Notes under the pieces: generated by a model
Told to the model about the DNA's origin: nothing
Databases searched by the model: none
What the model saw: only the letters and a program-made list of their open reading frames with translations
Assembly (NCBI GenBank): GCA_019415335.1
Contig: DXKH01000093.1
Coordinates: forward strand, 19,270 to 83,269
Direction: 5' to 3'
DNA: 64,000 nucleotides
DNA from: Citrobacter sp.
Lineage (GTDB): Bacteria > Pseudomonadota > Gammaproteobacteria > Enterobacterales > Enterobacteriaceae
Shown here: piece by piece, positions 54,277 to 62,656 of the stretch
How the letters are laid out: each line of letters starts with the position of its first letter
How positions within the stretch are numbered: position 1 is the first letter of the stretch
Made by a program: the position numbers and the translations under genes

Positions 54277-55113
54277 TTAGTCCGGCAATTTACTGCCGCA
54301 GTGGTTACAGAATTTCGCGCTGTGCTCATGCTGACTCTGCTGGCACTGCGGGCATTGGCGCTGTTGATTCCGCTTTTGAAAGGCGATGCTCATATGGGTG
54401 GTAATTAACCCGGTGGGGATCGCAATCACCGAATAACCAATCAAAATCAGGACTGACGCCACGATCCGCCCCAACGGCGTATGAGGCGTAATATCGCCAT
54501 ACCCGACCGTCGTGACGGTCACAATCGCCCAGTAAACCGATGCATTCAGCGTAGTGAATCCATATTCCGGCCCTTCGATGAGATACATCAGCGTGCCGAA
54601 AATAATCATCAAAATGCCGATAAACGAATAAAACAGAATCAGCTGATGCCGGGCACTCATAATCGCCCGCCAGAATACCCGTAACGAAGGCATAAAACGC
54701 AACAGCTTCAGGATCCGCAGGATACGAATGGCCCGCATGGCCCGCCAGGCAAAAACGTAATCGAGGCTGATTTCCGGCCACAGCCACATCACATACAAGG
54801 GCAGAATGGTGGCTAAATCAATTAAGCCCCAGAAGCTGAAGACATATTTCGCCGGATTCGGCCAACTCACTAAACGCAGAAAATATTCCAGCGTAAAGAC
54901 CAGCGTGATGATCACTTCAAGCCAGACAAAAATATGCCATTCGTCATACGTCAGGTGATATTGCGTGCCAATACCGGATTCAATAAAAATAACCAGAACG
55001 CTAAGCAACGCAAACAGTGCACAAAATATCTCACCCTGTCGTCCGGAACGGGTATTCAGGTCGAACAAACCGTGATAAATCTGCCTGCGAAGTGATGACA
55101 AGGTAAACGACAC
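54277..55113 (-). CDS. voltage-gated potassium-type channel with C-terminal zinc ribbon
   Basis: A 278-residue ion-transport (Kv-like) channel subunit. Six transmembrane helices are seen, with an S4-type voltage sensor (about 124-139, RAMRAIRILRILKLLR, Arg every third residue) and a pore with the potassium selectivity signature TVGYGD (202-207). The cytosolic tail carries a CxxC...CxxC zinc ribbon: CPQC (254-257) and CNHC (269-272). This is not E. coli Kch (about 417 residues with a RCK domain and a different position). Here the gene lies between yciU and opp. It should form a tetrameric K+ channel; gating in vivo is unknown. Related channels occur in other enterobacteria, so it may be described elsewhere. 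Confidence 0.9.
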   Translation of the reverse strand: MSFTLSSLRRQIYHGLFDLNTRSGRQGEIFCALFALLSVLVIFIESGIGTQYHLTYDEWHIFVWLEVIITLVFTLEYFLRLVSWPNPAKYVFSFWGLIDLATILPLYVMWLWPEISLDYVFAWRAMRAIRILRILKLLRFMPSLRVFWRAIMSARHQLILFYSFIGILMIIFGTLMYLIEGPEYGFTTLNASVYWAIVTVTTVGYGDITPHTPLGRIVASVLILIGYSVIAIPTGLITTHMSIAFQKRNQQRQCPQCQQSQHEHSAKFCNHCGSKLPD

Positions 55114-55123
55114 AATAACCTCT

Positions 55124-55156
55124 GCGAAAAGAAGGGCTGACAGTTTGTCAGCCCTT
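55124..55156 (-). terminator. terminator of the opp operon
   Basis: On the minus strand AAGGGCTGACA/TGTCAGCCCTT with a three-base loop is followed by CTTTTCG, just after the oppF stop and before the channel gene. Confidence 0.85.
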
Positions 55157-55160
55157 GCGA

Positions 55161-56165
55161 TTATAGCGGGTCTACTTTAAGGCAGGAAACTGCATGGCGG
55201 AAACTGCCTTCCAGTACTGGACGCGTTTTCGCACACTCCGGCCCGGCTATTGGGCAGCGGGTACGGAATACGCAGCCTGACGGCGGGTTAATCGGTGACG
55301 GTAACTCCCCCTCCAGTAGCTGAATCGTCTTGTTCTTTTCCAGATCGGGATCGGGAATCGGTACCGCCGACATCAGCGCTTTGGTGTAGGGGTGCAGCGG
55401 ATTGTGATAGACCTCGTCATAGGTCCCCAGTTCCACGGCATGGCCCAGATACATCACCAGCACGCGGTCAGAGATATGTTTTACAACCGCCAGGTCGTGA
55501 GCAATGAAGATCAGCGACAGCCCCATCTCCCGCTGAAGCTGCTGCAAGAGGTTGACGACCTGCGCCTGAATTGACACGTCCAGCGCGGAGACCGGCTCAT
55601 CGCAGATGATCAGCTTCGGCTCCAGAATCAACGCACGGGCAATCCCGATACGCTGGCACTGACCGCCCGAAAACTCATGCGGATAACGGTTAATCAGGTT
55701 TGGCAGCAGACCCACCTTCATCATCATCGCTTTCACCCGATCGCGCACGTCCTGACGCGACAACTTCGGATGATAGGTCCGCAGCGGTTCAGCAATGATT
55801 TCACCAATGGTCATGCGAGGATTCAGCGACGCCAGCGGATCCTGGAAAATCATCTGAATATCACTGCGCACGTCGCGCCATTCATCGGGTTTCATCCCCA
55901 GCAGGTCTTTACCCAACCATGCCACCCGACCATCGGTCGCTTTCACCAGCCCGATAATGGCACGGGCAAAAGTCGATTTTCCACAGCCGGATTCGCCGAC
56001 AACACCCAGCGTCTCCCCTTCATACAATCGCAGCGTCACGCCGTCGACTGCCTTCAGGGTTTTCGAGGGCTGCCAGAACCACTGTTTGCCATCTTTAATG
56101 TCGAAATGCACCTTCAGATCGGCGATTTCCAGGAGGACTTTACGTTTTTCATCAACCGCGTTCAT
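55161..56165 (-). CDS. oppF: OppF, oligopeptide ABC transporter ATPase
   Basis: OppF is the second ATPase of the oligopeptide importer, 334 residues. It has Walker A GESGCGKSTFAR (about 57-68), signature SGGQCQRIG, Walker B LIICDEPVSAL, and a C-terminal cysteine-rich extension (GCVFRTRCPIAGPEC) that in this family can hold an iron-sulfur cluster. Its start overlaps oppD by four bases. It closes the opp operon. Confidence 0.97.
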   Translation of the reverse strand: MNAVDEKRKVLLEIADLKVHFDIKDGKQWFWQPSKTLKAVDGVTLRLYEGETLGVVGESGCGKSTFARAIIGLVKATDGRVAWLGKDLLGMKPDEWRDVRSDIQMIFQDPLASLNPRMTIGEIIAEPLRTYHPKLSRQDVRDRVKAMMMKVGLLPNLINRYPHEFSGGQCQRIGIARALILEPKLIICDEPVSALDVSIQAQVVNLLQQLQREMGLSLIFIAHDLAVVKHISDRVLVMYLGHAVELGTYDEVYHNPLHPYTKALMSAVPIPDPDLEKNKTIQLLEGELPSPINPPSGCVFRTRCPIAGPECAKTRPVLEGSFRHAVSCLKVDPL

Positions 56166-57175
56166 GCCAGATCCTCCACCGGTTTAAAGCAGGCGCGCAG
56201 GCGTCCTGGACTGAACTCCTCCAGCGGCGGAGTGGTGCTACAAATCTCCATCGCATGCGGACAGCGCGGCTGGAACGGACAGCCTTTCGGCAGACGCAAT
56301 AAGTTAGGCGGGTTCCCCGGAATCGTCAGCATCTCGTCACCTTCACCATCCAGACGCGGCACCGCATTCAGCAGACCAATCGAATATGGATGTACGGGCT
56401 GATAAAAGACATCGCGGGCATTACCGTATTCCATAGTCCGCCCAGCATACATCACCAGCACTTTGTCGCAAATCCCGGCAACGACCCCGAGATCGTGGGT
56501 AATCATGATAATTGCGGTGTTAAATTCACGTTTCAGTTCATTGAGAAGCGTCATGATTTGCGCCTGTACGGTGACGTCCAGCGCGGTCGTCGGTTCGTCG
56601 GCAATCAGTAACTTCGGCCTGCACAGCAGCGCCATTGCGATCATCACGCGCTGACGCATACCGCCGGAAAACTCGTGCGGAAACATCTTCATCCGCTTAC
56701 GCGCTTCCGGCATTTTGACCGCGTCCAGCATTCTGACCGACTCTTCAAACGCCTCCGCTTTGCTCATGCTTTTATGCAGCATCAGCACTTCCATCAGTTG
56801 CTCCCCGACACGCATGTAGGGATTCAGCGAGGTCATTGGGTCCTGGAAAATCATTGAGATCTGTTCGGCGCGCAGCTTATTCAGTTCGCGCTCCGGCAGA
56901 TTGAGGATCTCACGGCCGCTGAACGTCGCCGAGCCGCCAATCCGGCCATTCGCGGCCAGCAGCCCCATCAGCGCAAACGCGGTCTGTGATTTACCTGAAC
57001 CCGATTCACCGACGATGCCGAGGGTTTCTCCGGCGCGCAGCGTAAAGTTTAAATCATTCACCGCGGTGACATCACCGTCCGGGGTACTGAACGTCACACG
57101 AAGATCTTTTACGTCCAGCAGTGCGTTAGCCCTTTGCTGCGCGAACGGCACGCCTGCAGTTTCAATTACGCTCAT
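56162..57175 (-). CDS. oppD: OppD, oligopeptide ABC transporter ATPase
   Basis: OppD is the first ATPase, 337 residues. It has Walker [13 protein letters not shown], signature SGGMRQRVM and Walker [13 protein letters not shown]. The cysteine-rich extension is at KGCPFQPRCPHAMEIC. Eleven bases separate it from oppC. Confidence 0.97.
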   Translation of the reverse strand: MSVIETAGVPFAQQRANALLDVKDLRVTFSTPDGDVTAVNDLNFTLRAGETLGIVGESGSGKSQTAFALMGLLAANGRIGGSATFSGREILNLPERELNKLRAEQISMIFQDPMTSLNPYMRVGEQLMEVLMLHKSMSKAEAFEESVRMLDAVKMPEARKRMKMFPHEFSGGMRQRVMIAMALLCRPKLLIADEPTTALDVTVQAQIMTLLNELKREFNTAIIMITHDLGVVAGICDKVLVMYAGRTMEYGNARDVFYQPVHPYSIGLLNAVPRLDGEGDEMLTIPGNPPNLLRLPKGCPFQPRCPHAMEICSTTPPLEEFSPGRLRACFKPVEDLA

Positions 57176-57186
57176 GGCTGCACTCC

Positions 57187-58095
57187 TTAACGGTCTTTCG
57201 GGTCGAGGGCATCACGCAGGCCATCGCCAATAAAGTTAAAACAGAACAACGTCACCACCAGGAAGCCTGCCGGGAACAGCAGTAGCCATGGCGACACTTC
57301 CATAGAGTTGGCGCCATCGCTCAGTAACGCGCCCCAACTGCTCAGCGGCTCCTGTGTCCCCAGGCCCAGAAAGCTGAGGAAGGATTCGAACAGGATCATA
57401 CTCGGCACCAGCAAGGAAGCGTACACCACCACCACGCCCAGCACGTTAGGCACAATATGACGCAGTACGATATTACCGGTCGACACGCCCCCCACCTGTG
57501 CGGCTTCGATGAACTCTTTCCGCTTCAGACTCAGCGTCTGCCCGCGCACAATACGCGCCATATCCAGCCAGGAAACCATCCCGATTGCCACAAAAATCAG
57601 CAAGATGTTCTGTCCGAAGAAGGTGACCAGCAGGATAACGAAGAACATAAACGGGAAGGAGTTGAGGATTTCCAGCAGACGCATCATCACGGAGTCGATT
57701 TTGCCGCCCAGATAGCCTGAAAGCGAACCGTACAGCGTGCCCACCACCACGGCCACCAGCGCAGCAGCAATACCGACCATCAGCGAGATTCGCCCACCAA
57801 TCGCCACGCGCACCAGCAGGTCACGTCCGGAAGAGTCAGTACCAAAATAGTGGCCAGACTCGGTATCCGGCGCGCTGGACATCATTCCCCAGTCGGTATC
57901 AAAGTAGGTGAACTGCGACAGCATCGGTGCCAGCGTCACGAACAGCGCAATCATCACCAGCACAATCAGACTGGCAACCGCAGCGCGGTTATGCATAAAA
58001 CGACGGCGTGCATCCTGCCACAGGCTGCGCCCCTCGACCTCCAGCTTCTCACTGAAATTCTCCAGCGCTTCGCTGTTTTTCTTACCTAACATCAT
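57187..58095 (-). CDS. oppC: OppC, oligopeptide transporter permease
   Basis: OppC is an inner-membrane permease of 302 residues with an N-terminal cytosolic helix, six transmembrane helices and the EAA docking loop (FIEAAQVGGVSTGNIVLRHI). It follows oppB by 14 bases in the order oppA-B-C-D-F. Confidence 0.97.
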   Translation of the reverse strand: MMLGKKNSEALENFSEKLEVEGRSLWQDARRRFMHNRAAVASLIVLVMIALFVTLAPMLSQFTYFDTDWGMMSSAPDTESGHYFGTDSSGRDLLVRVAIGGRISLMVGIAAALVAVVVGTLYGSLSGYLGGKIDSVMMRLLEILNSFPFMFFVILLVTFFGQNILLIFVAIGMVSWLDMARIVRGQTLSLKRKEFIEAAQVGGVSTGNIVLRHIVPNVLGVVVVYASLLVPSMILFESFLSFLGLGTQEPLSSWGALLSDGANSMEVSPWLLLFPAGFLVVTLFCFNFIGDGLRDALDPKDR

Positions 58096-58109
58096 CGCGA
58101 GCTCCAGTA

Positions 58110-59030
58110 TCAGTAACGAATTTTCGGGTCGATGACGGCATAGAGCACGTCAACAATCGCATTAAAGACAATCGTTAGTGTTCCCACAAGGATCGTCAGA
58201 CTCAGAACCAGCGAGTAATCGCGGTTCAGCGCGCCGTTTACAAACAGCTGACCGATGCCCGGCAAACCATAAATCGTCTCAATGACCATCGAACCGGTAA
58301 TAATCCCGACAAATGCCGGCCCCATATAGGAGAGCACGGGAAGCAATGCGGGTTTCAACGCATGGCGGAAAATGATGCGACGCATCGGTAGCCCTTTGGC
58401 TCGCGCGGTACGGATGAAGTTTGAGTGCAGCACTTCAATCATCGAGCCACGGGTAATACGCGCAATACTGGCAATATAGGCCAGCGATAACGCCACCATT
58501 GGCAGGATCATAAATTTCAGCGCCCCGCCGTTCCAGCCGCCACCCGGCAGCCATTTGAGGGTAATCGCAAATATCATGACCAGCAGAGGCGCGACCACAA
58601 AGCTCGGTATCACCACCCCGGTCATGGCCACCCCCATGACCGCATAGTCCCATCGTGTGTTTTGCTTCAACGCGGCAATCACGCCCGCGCTCACCCCGAG
58701 GATCACGGCCAGAAGGAAGGCCGCAAGACCCAGCTTCGCCGATACCGGAAAGCTCGAAGCGACCAGATCGTTAACCGTATAATCTTTGTATTTAAAAGAA
58801 GGACCGAAATCACCGTGCGCCAGTTGCTTCAGATAGCTGAAATACTGGGTCATGATGGGGTCGTTAAGATGGTATTTCGCTTCAATGTTTGCCAGAACTT
58901 CTGCCGGCAGCGCACGTTCACCGGTGAAGGGACTTCCCGGCGCAAGACGCATCATAAAGAACGAAATGGTAATAAGAATAAACAGCGTCGGAATTGCTTC
59001 CAGACAGCGGCGTAGAATAAATTTCAACAT
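58110..59030 (-). CDS. oppB: OppB, oligopeptide transporter permease
   Basis: OppB is a 306-residue permease with N-terminal FILRRCLEAIPTLFILITI, several membrane helices and an EAA-like loop (FIRTARAKGLPMRRIIFRHA). ATG 59030 matches the E. coli N-terminus (MLKFILRRCLEAIP). The frame is open 13 codons upstream, in the gap after oppA. Confidence 0.97.
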   Translation of the reverse strand: MLKFILRRCLEAIPTLFILITISFFMMRLAPGSPFTGERALPAEVLANIEAKYHLNDPIMTQYFSYLKQLAHGDFGPSFKYKDYTVNDLVASSFPVSAKLGLAAFLLAVILGVSAGVIAALKQNTRWDYAVMGVAMTGVVIPSFVVAPLLVMIFAITLKWLPGGGWNGGALKFMILPMVALSLAYIASIARITRGSMIEVLHSNFIRTARAKGLPMRRIIFRHALKPALLPVLSYMGPAFVGIITGSMVIETIYGLPGIGQLFVNGALNRDYSLVLSLTILVGTLTIVFNAIVDVLYAVIDPKIRY

Positions 59031-59103
59031 TGCCCGTACCTTCTGGCGAGTGCCTTTACACCCCTTCACGCAGAACCGCTAATGAGAGGTGTTGAGAGTC
59101 GAC

Positions 59104-59141
59104 GAAAAAAGACACTGTGGGGCAACGCATGCTGCCCCACC
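59104..59141 (-). terminator. hairpin between oppA and oppB, likely partial terminator
   Basis: On the minus strand GTGGGGCA/TGCCCCAC is followed by AGTGTCTTTTTTCG. It lies nine bases after the oppA stop. It likely lowers downstream expression relative to the abundant OppA, as in other binding-protein operons (inference). Confidence 0.65.
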
Positions 59142-59149
59142 CTTTGCCA

Positions 59150-60778
59150 TTAATGCTTGATAATATACAAGTCTTTGACGTGGATATTATCCATCGGGTC
59201 TTTACCGGTATAACCACCCACCCACGGTTTCACCAGACGGGCGTTGACGTAGTAGAACACCGGCACAATCGCAGAATCTTTATCAAGCTGCTGCTCGGCT
59301 TTACCGTAAAGCTCAGTGCGCTGCTCTTCATTCGTTGCTTTCAGCGCATCGGCGAGGATCTTGTCAAACGCCGGGCTCTTATAATGCGTCGTGTTGTTTG
59401 AGCTGTCAGACAACACCATGTTCAGGAAAGAGGTCGGTTCGTTGTAATCCGCACACCAGGCCGCACGGGAGACATCATAGTTGCCCTGATGACGCGTATC
59501 GAGGAAGGTTTTCCATTCCTGGTTTTCCAGCTTGACGTTCACACCTAAGTTTTTCTTCCAGATGGACGCCGCGGCGATAGCCAGTTTTTTGTGCAGATCG
59601 GAGGTGTTATACAGCAGGTTGAAGGTCAACGGTTTATCCGCGGTATAACCGGCTTCGGCCAGTAATTTTTTCGCTTCTTCGTTACGTTTTTCCTGCGTCC
59701 AGCCAAACCATTCTGGTTCAGCCAGTTTTGCACCGTCGGTGTACGGAGGTGTGAAGCTGTATGCCGGCAGGTCGCCCTGGTTTTTCACTTTATTAACGAT
59801 AATATCGCGGTCCAGCGCCAGCTTAAGCGCGGTACGCACGCGGACATCCGTAAACGGTGCTTTCTGGTTATTGATTTCGTAATAGTAAGTGCACAGATAC
59901 GGGTCAACGTGAACTTCGTTCGGGATCTCTTTTTTCAACTTCTGGAACAGTTCAATCGGCATGTTGTTATAGGTCATGTCGATTTCACCGCTGCGGTAGC
60001 GGTTAACGTCGGTCACTTCTGACGCGATCGGCAGGTAGGTCACCTGGTTAATCACCGTTTTGGCGTTGTCCCAGTAATTAGGGTTACGCTCGAGCACGAT
60101 ATGCTCGTTGACAACCCAGTCTTTCAGCTTATATGCACCGTTGGTGATGATATTAGCCGGCTGAGTCCACTTCTCACCGTATTTTTCGACGGCAGCTTTA
60201 GGAACCGGGGAAACAGATGAGTGCACCAACAGTTTGTAGAAATATGGAACAGGTTCGCTAAGGGTCACTTCAAAGGTATTATCATCGATGGCTTTAACAC
60301 CGAGATCGGTTGGCGGTTTCTTACCGGCAACAATGTCATCAATATTGACGATGTGACCATACTGCAGATAACTGGCGTAAGGCGATGCGGTATTCGGATT
60401 CGCCAGACGCTGCCAGCTGTAAACAAAGTCGTGGGCCGTCACCGGTGAGCCATCCGACCATTTTGCGTCTTTGCGCAGATGGAATGTCCAGACTTTGAAG
60501 TCTTTATTTTCCCATTTTTCAGCCACGCCCGGAGACGGTTTACCGTCGACGTCACTGATGATTAAACCTTCAAACAGATCGCGGCTGATATTGGATTCCG
60601 GTACACCTTCGATTTTATGTGGATCGAGGGACTGAACTTCCGAACCATTATTTCGCACCAGCGTCTGCTTTTCTGCCAGTTGCACACCCGCGGGAACGAC
60701 CGCCGCTGTTGCCACATTTCCGGCGATTAGCGCAGTTAAAATTCCTGCCGCCACTAAACTTTTCTTCGTGTTGGTCAT
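59150..60778 (-). CDS. oppA: OppA, periplasmic oligopeptide-binding protein
   Basis: OppA captures di- to pentapeptides in the periplasm for OppBCDF. The 542-residue precursor has a signal peptide (about 1-25, ending GNVATAA) and a mature sequence typical of SBP family 5 (LDPHKIEGVPESNISRDLFE near the start). It is one of the most abundant periplasmic proteins in E. coli. The ribosome site GAGGGAG precedes it. In E. coli and Salmonella the mRNA is repressed by the small RNA GcvB. Confidence 0.98.
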   Translation of the reverse strand: MTNTKKSLVAAGILTALIAGNVATAAVVPAGVQLAEKQTLVRNNGSEVQSLDPHKIEGVPESNISRDLFEGLIISDVDGKPSPGVAEKWENKDFKVWTFHLRKDAKWSDGSPVTAHDFVYSWQRLANPNTASPYASYLQYGHIVNIDDIVAGKKPPTDLGVKAIDDNTFEVTLSEPVPYFYKLLVHSSVSPVPKAAVEKYGEKWTQPANIITNGAYKLKDWVVNEHIVLERNPNYWDNAKTVINQVTYLPIASEVTDVNRYRSGEIDMTYNNMPIELFQKLKKEIPNEVHVDPYLCTYYYEINNQKAPFTDVRVRTALKLALDRDIIVNKVKNQGDLPAYSFTPPYTDGAKLAEPEWFGWTQEKRNEEAKKLLAEAGYTADKPLTFNLLYNTSDLHKKLAIAAASIWKKNLGVNVKLENQEWKTFLDTRHQGNYDVSRAAWCADYNEPTSFLNMVLSDSSNNTTHYKSPAFDKILADALKATNEEQRTELYGKAEQQLDKDSAIVPVFYYVNARLVKPWVGGYTGKDPMDNIHVKDLYIIKH

Positions 60779-60795
60779 TGTGTTTGTACTCCCTC
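60774..60795 (-). promoter_or_regulatory. oppA ribosome site with CA-rich stretch, candidate GcvB target
   Basis: On the minus strand GAGGGAGTACAAACACAATG covers the Shine-Dalgarno and start codon. The ACAAACACA stretch could pair with the GU-rich R1 segment of GcvB. That pairing is known for oppA of related bacteria, and here it is inferred from the motif. Confidence 0.45.
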
Positions 60796-61532
60796 ATTAT
60801 AATTACTGGTTATATCACCAGCCTGTTAATCCCGTCAGGGATCTCTGAACAGCTCCGGAGACTTTCAGCTGTCAGGTCGTTTACTGCCTGCTATCACCGA
60901 CTTTATTTATTCTGACGATTCGTTTGATCGCCTTACGTCGATTCGTTATGCGCCTTCCCTGCCAGGGGCGCATGAATAGTGGGCCAAACTGCCTTGTTGA
61001 TATTTATTCTCATCAACCAGCAATCTGCTGCAATATGAACTGTCGGAAAGTAACAAAAGCACTTATTAACCGCCAATACAATTTACAGATTTGTTAAGCA
61101 ATTCTCTTTTAGAGAAAAAATACTGTTCCGCCGGAACGTGCCAAAACATACAAAATAATAATAACTACTTATTAATCATACAATTAATGCCAACTCATCA
61201 GACTAAGATCGATGGCATCAGCAAAAGGCGTAAAAATGTACGAAAATTTAACAATTGGTTATTTTTTAGCACATTCCTCTGCAAGTTCATTGAATTAACT
61301 AATATCATCTCAATTATTCTTCATCAAGCCCAGGATTATGATGTGAGCAAAATAACAAAGTAGTGGCACGTAACGGGATTAAAAGTACAATTAAATCAAG
61401 AGGATTAGCATCTAAGAAAGCATTTGCATTTCCCGATGAGCAGGCCTGAAAGTAAGAAAGGTGACGAAACGGTGAAGGTAATGATGGACGGAGCCACGAA
61501 CAGCTCCGTAGGTTATTTCATTTGAAAGTGAA
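60779..61532. other. long AT-rich region upstream of oppA
   Basis: About 750 bases between oppA and ychE. The stretch from about 61000 to 61440 is strikingly AT-rich. It has no credible gene: the longest plus-strand frame (61091-61363) has poor composition and no ribosome site. A hairpin ACGGAGC/GCTCCGT at 61488-61509 lies just after the ychE stop and may be its weak terminator. The opp promoter must be here; I could not place it. High AT suggests H-NS binding (inference). Confidence 0.5.
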
Positions 61533-62180
61533 TTAACTTAACAGCCCAGGAAATATGGCCTTAATACCCGTGACAATAAACTCGATGCCCAGTGCCATTA
61601 ATAGCAGCCCCATAATTCGGGTAATCACGTTAATACCCGTCTGACCCAGAACACGCACCAGCCACGGTGCCATGCGGAAAAGTCCCCAACAGCACAGGGC
61701 AAAAATCGCAATCGCCACAAAGAAGCCAAGCAGGTACATCACGCTGTGGTAACGCGTACCCCACACGATGGTCGAACTGATCGCCCCAGGACCTGCCATC
61801 AGCGGCAGCGCCAGAGGAACCACGCCCACGCTTTCCCGGATCGCCGTTTCTGATTTTTCCTGCTTGTTCTGCTTATCCTCCCCCAGTTTGCCGCTAATCA
61901 TCGACATCGCGATGGTGACCACTAGAATGCCGCCGGCGATTCGGAACGAATCAATCGAGATGCCGAACAGTTGCAGAATACCGTCACCGAGGAATAACGA
62001 GGTCCACAGAATGATCGCAACGGACAGGTTGGCAGTCAGGTTCGTTTTATTACGTGCCGCCGCTGTCTGGTAACTGGTCATGCTAATGAAGACAGGAATA
62101 ATCCCCACCGGGTTCACTAACGCAAACAACCCAATGAAAAACTTGAAATAAACAGGAAAATCAAACAGCGTTTGGATCAC
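61533..62180 (-). CDS. ychE: YchE, MarC/UPF0056 family membrane protein
   Basis: A 215-residue inner-membrane protein with about six transmembrane helices, of the MarC family. Members have no proven transport function. It contains the family stretch LFALVNPVGIIPVF (residues about 17-30) and matches E. coli YchE in length and neighbours. It is divergent from adhE. Confidence 0.95.
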   Translation of the reverse strand: MIQTLFDFPVYFKFFIGLFALVNPVGIIPVFISMTSYQTAAARNKTNLTANLSVAIILWTSLFLGDGILQLFGISIDSFRIAGGILVVTIAMSMISGKLGEDKQNKQEKSETAIRESVGVVPLALPLMAGPGAISSTIVWGTRYHSVMYLLGFFVAIAIFALCCWGLFRMAPWLVRVLGQTGINVITRIMGLLLMALGIEFIVTGIKAIFPGLLS

Positions 62181-62656
62181 GGTTAGCTCCGAAGCGTTAG
62201 CCGTATAAAATAAGTTAAAGTTACCTGGTGAAAACCGTGCTGAAGATACGCCTTTTCACAGCACATTTCACCAGGGCAAACGTAAAATTGCTACCATTCC
62301 TGAGTGTTATTAATATGTTTCAATTATGATAATTTAAAACCCATTCGCCACCACAATTGAACAACACTTAGCGTTTGGGGCTAAAAGGGCCTGCTGAAAG
62401 GTGTCAGCTTTGCTAAATCTTGATCCAGATCACGCAATCGCTACTCAGAAGTGAGTAACCTTGCTTACGCCACCTGGAAGTAACGCGTTAGAGTTAGATG
62501 ACGCTGACGCATAAGCTCTTTTAGTAAATCAGAGCAAACTGAACGTTAAGTAACCAATTGATTTTCTGGCTGTTATACAAACTAACGCCCGCTGTCTATA
62601 CTCACGTATCGAGCAGATGATTTACTAAAAAAGTTTAACATTATCAGGAGAGCATT
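62181..62656. other. ychE/adhE divergent promoter region
   Basis: About 475 bases without a credible gene. It holds a candidate FNR box (62420-62433) and, close to adhE, the ribosome site AGGAG. In E. coli adhE has a long, structured leader cut by RNase III and is controlled by Cra, Fis, NarL and redox state. No binding site other than the FNR-like box could be placed here. Confidence 0.5.
62420..62433. promoter_or_regulatory. candidate FNR box upstream of adhE
   Basis: TTGATCCAGATCAC against TTGATNNNNATCAA, one mismatch. It lies about 230 bases before adhE, which is anaerobically induced in E. coli. Proposed from the match and context only. Confidence 0.4.

Noticed and set aside
61091..61363. 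A 90-codon open frame in the AT-rich gap upstream of oppA
   Set aside because: Composition is low-complexity Asn/Ile/Lys, there is no ribosome site, and AT-rich DNA gives such frames by chance only rarely broken; I leave it as non-coding.
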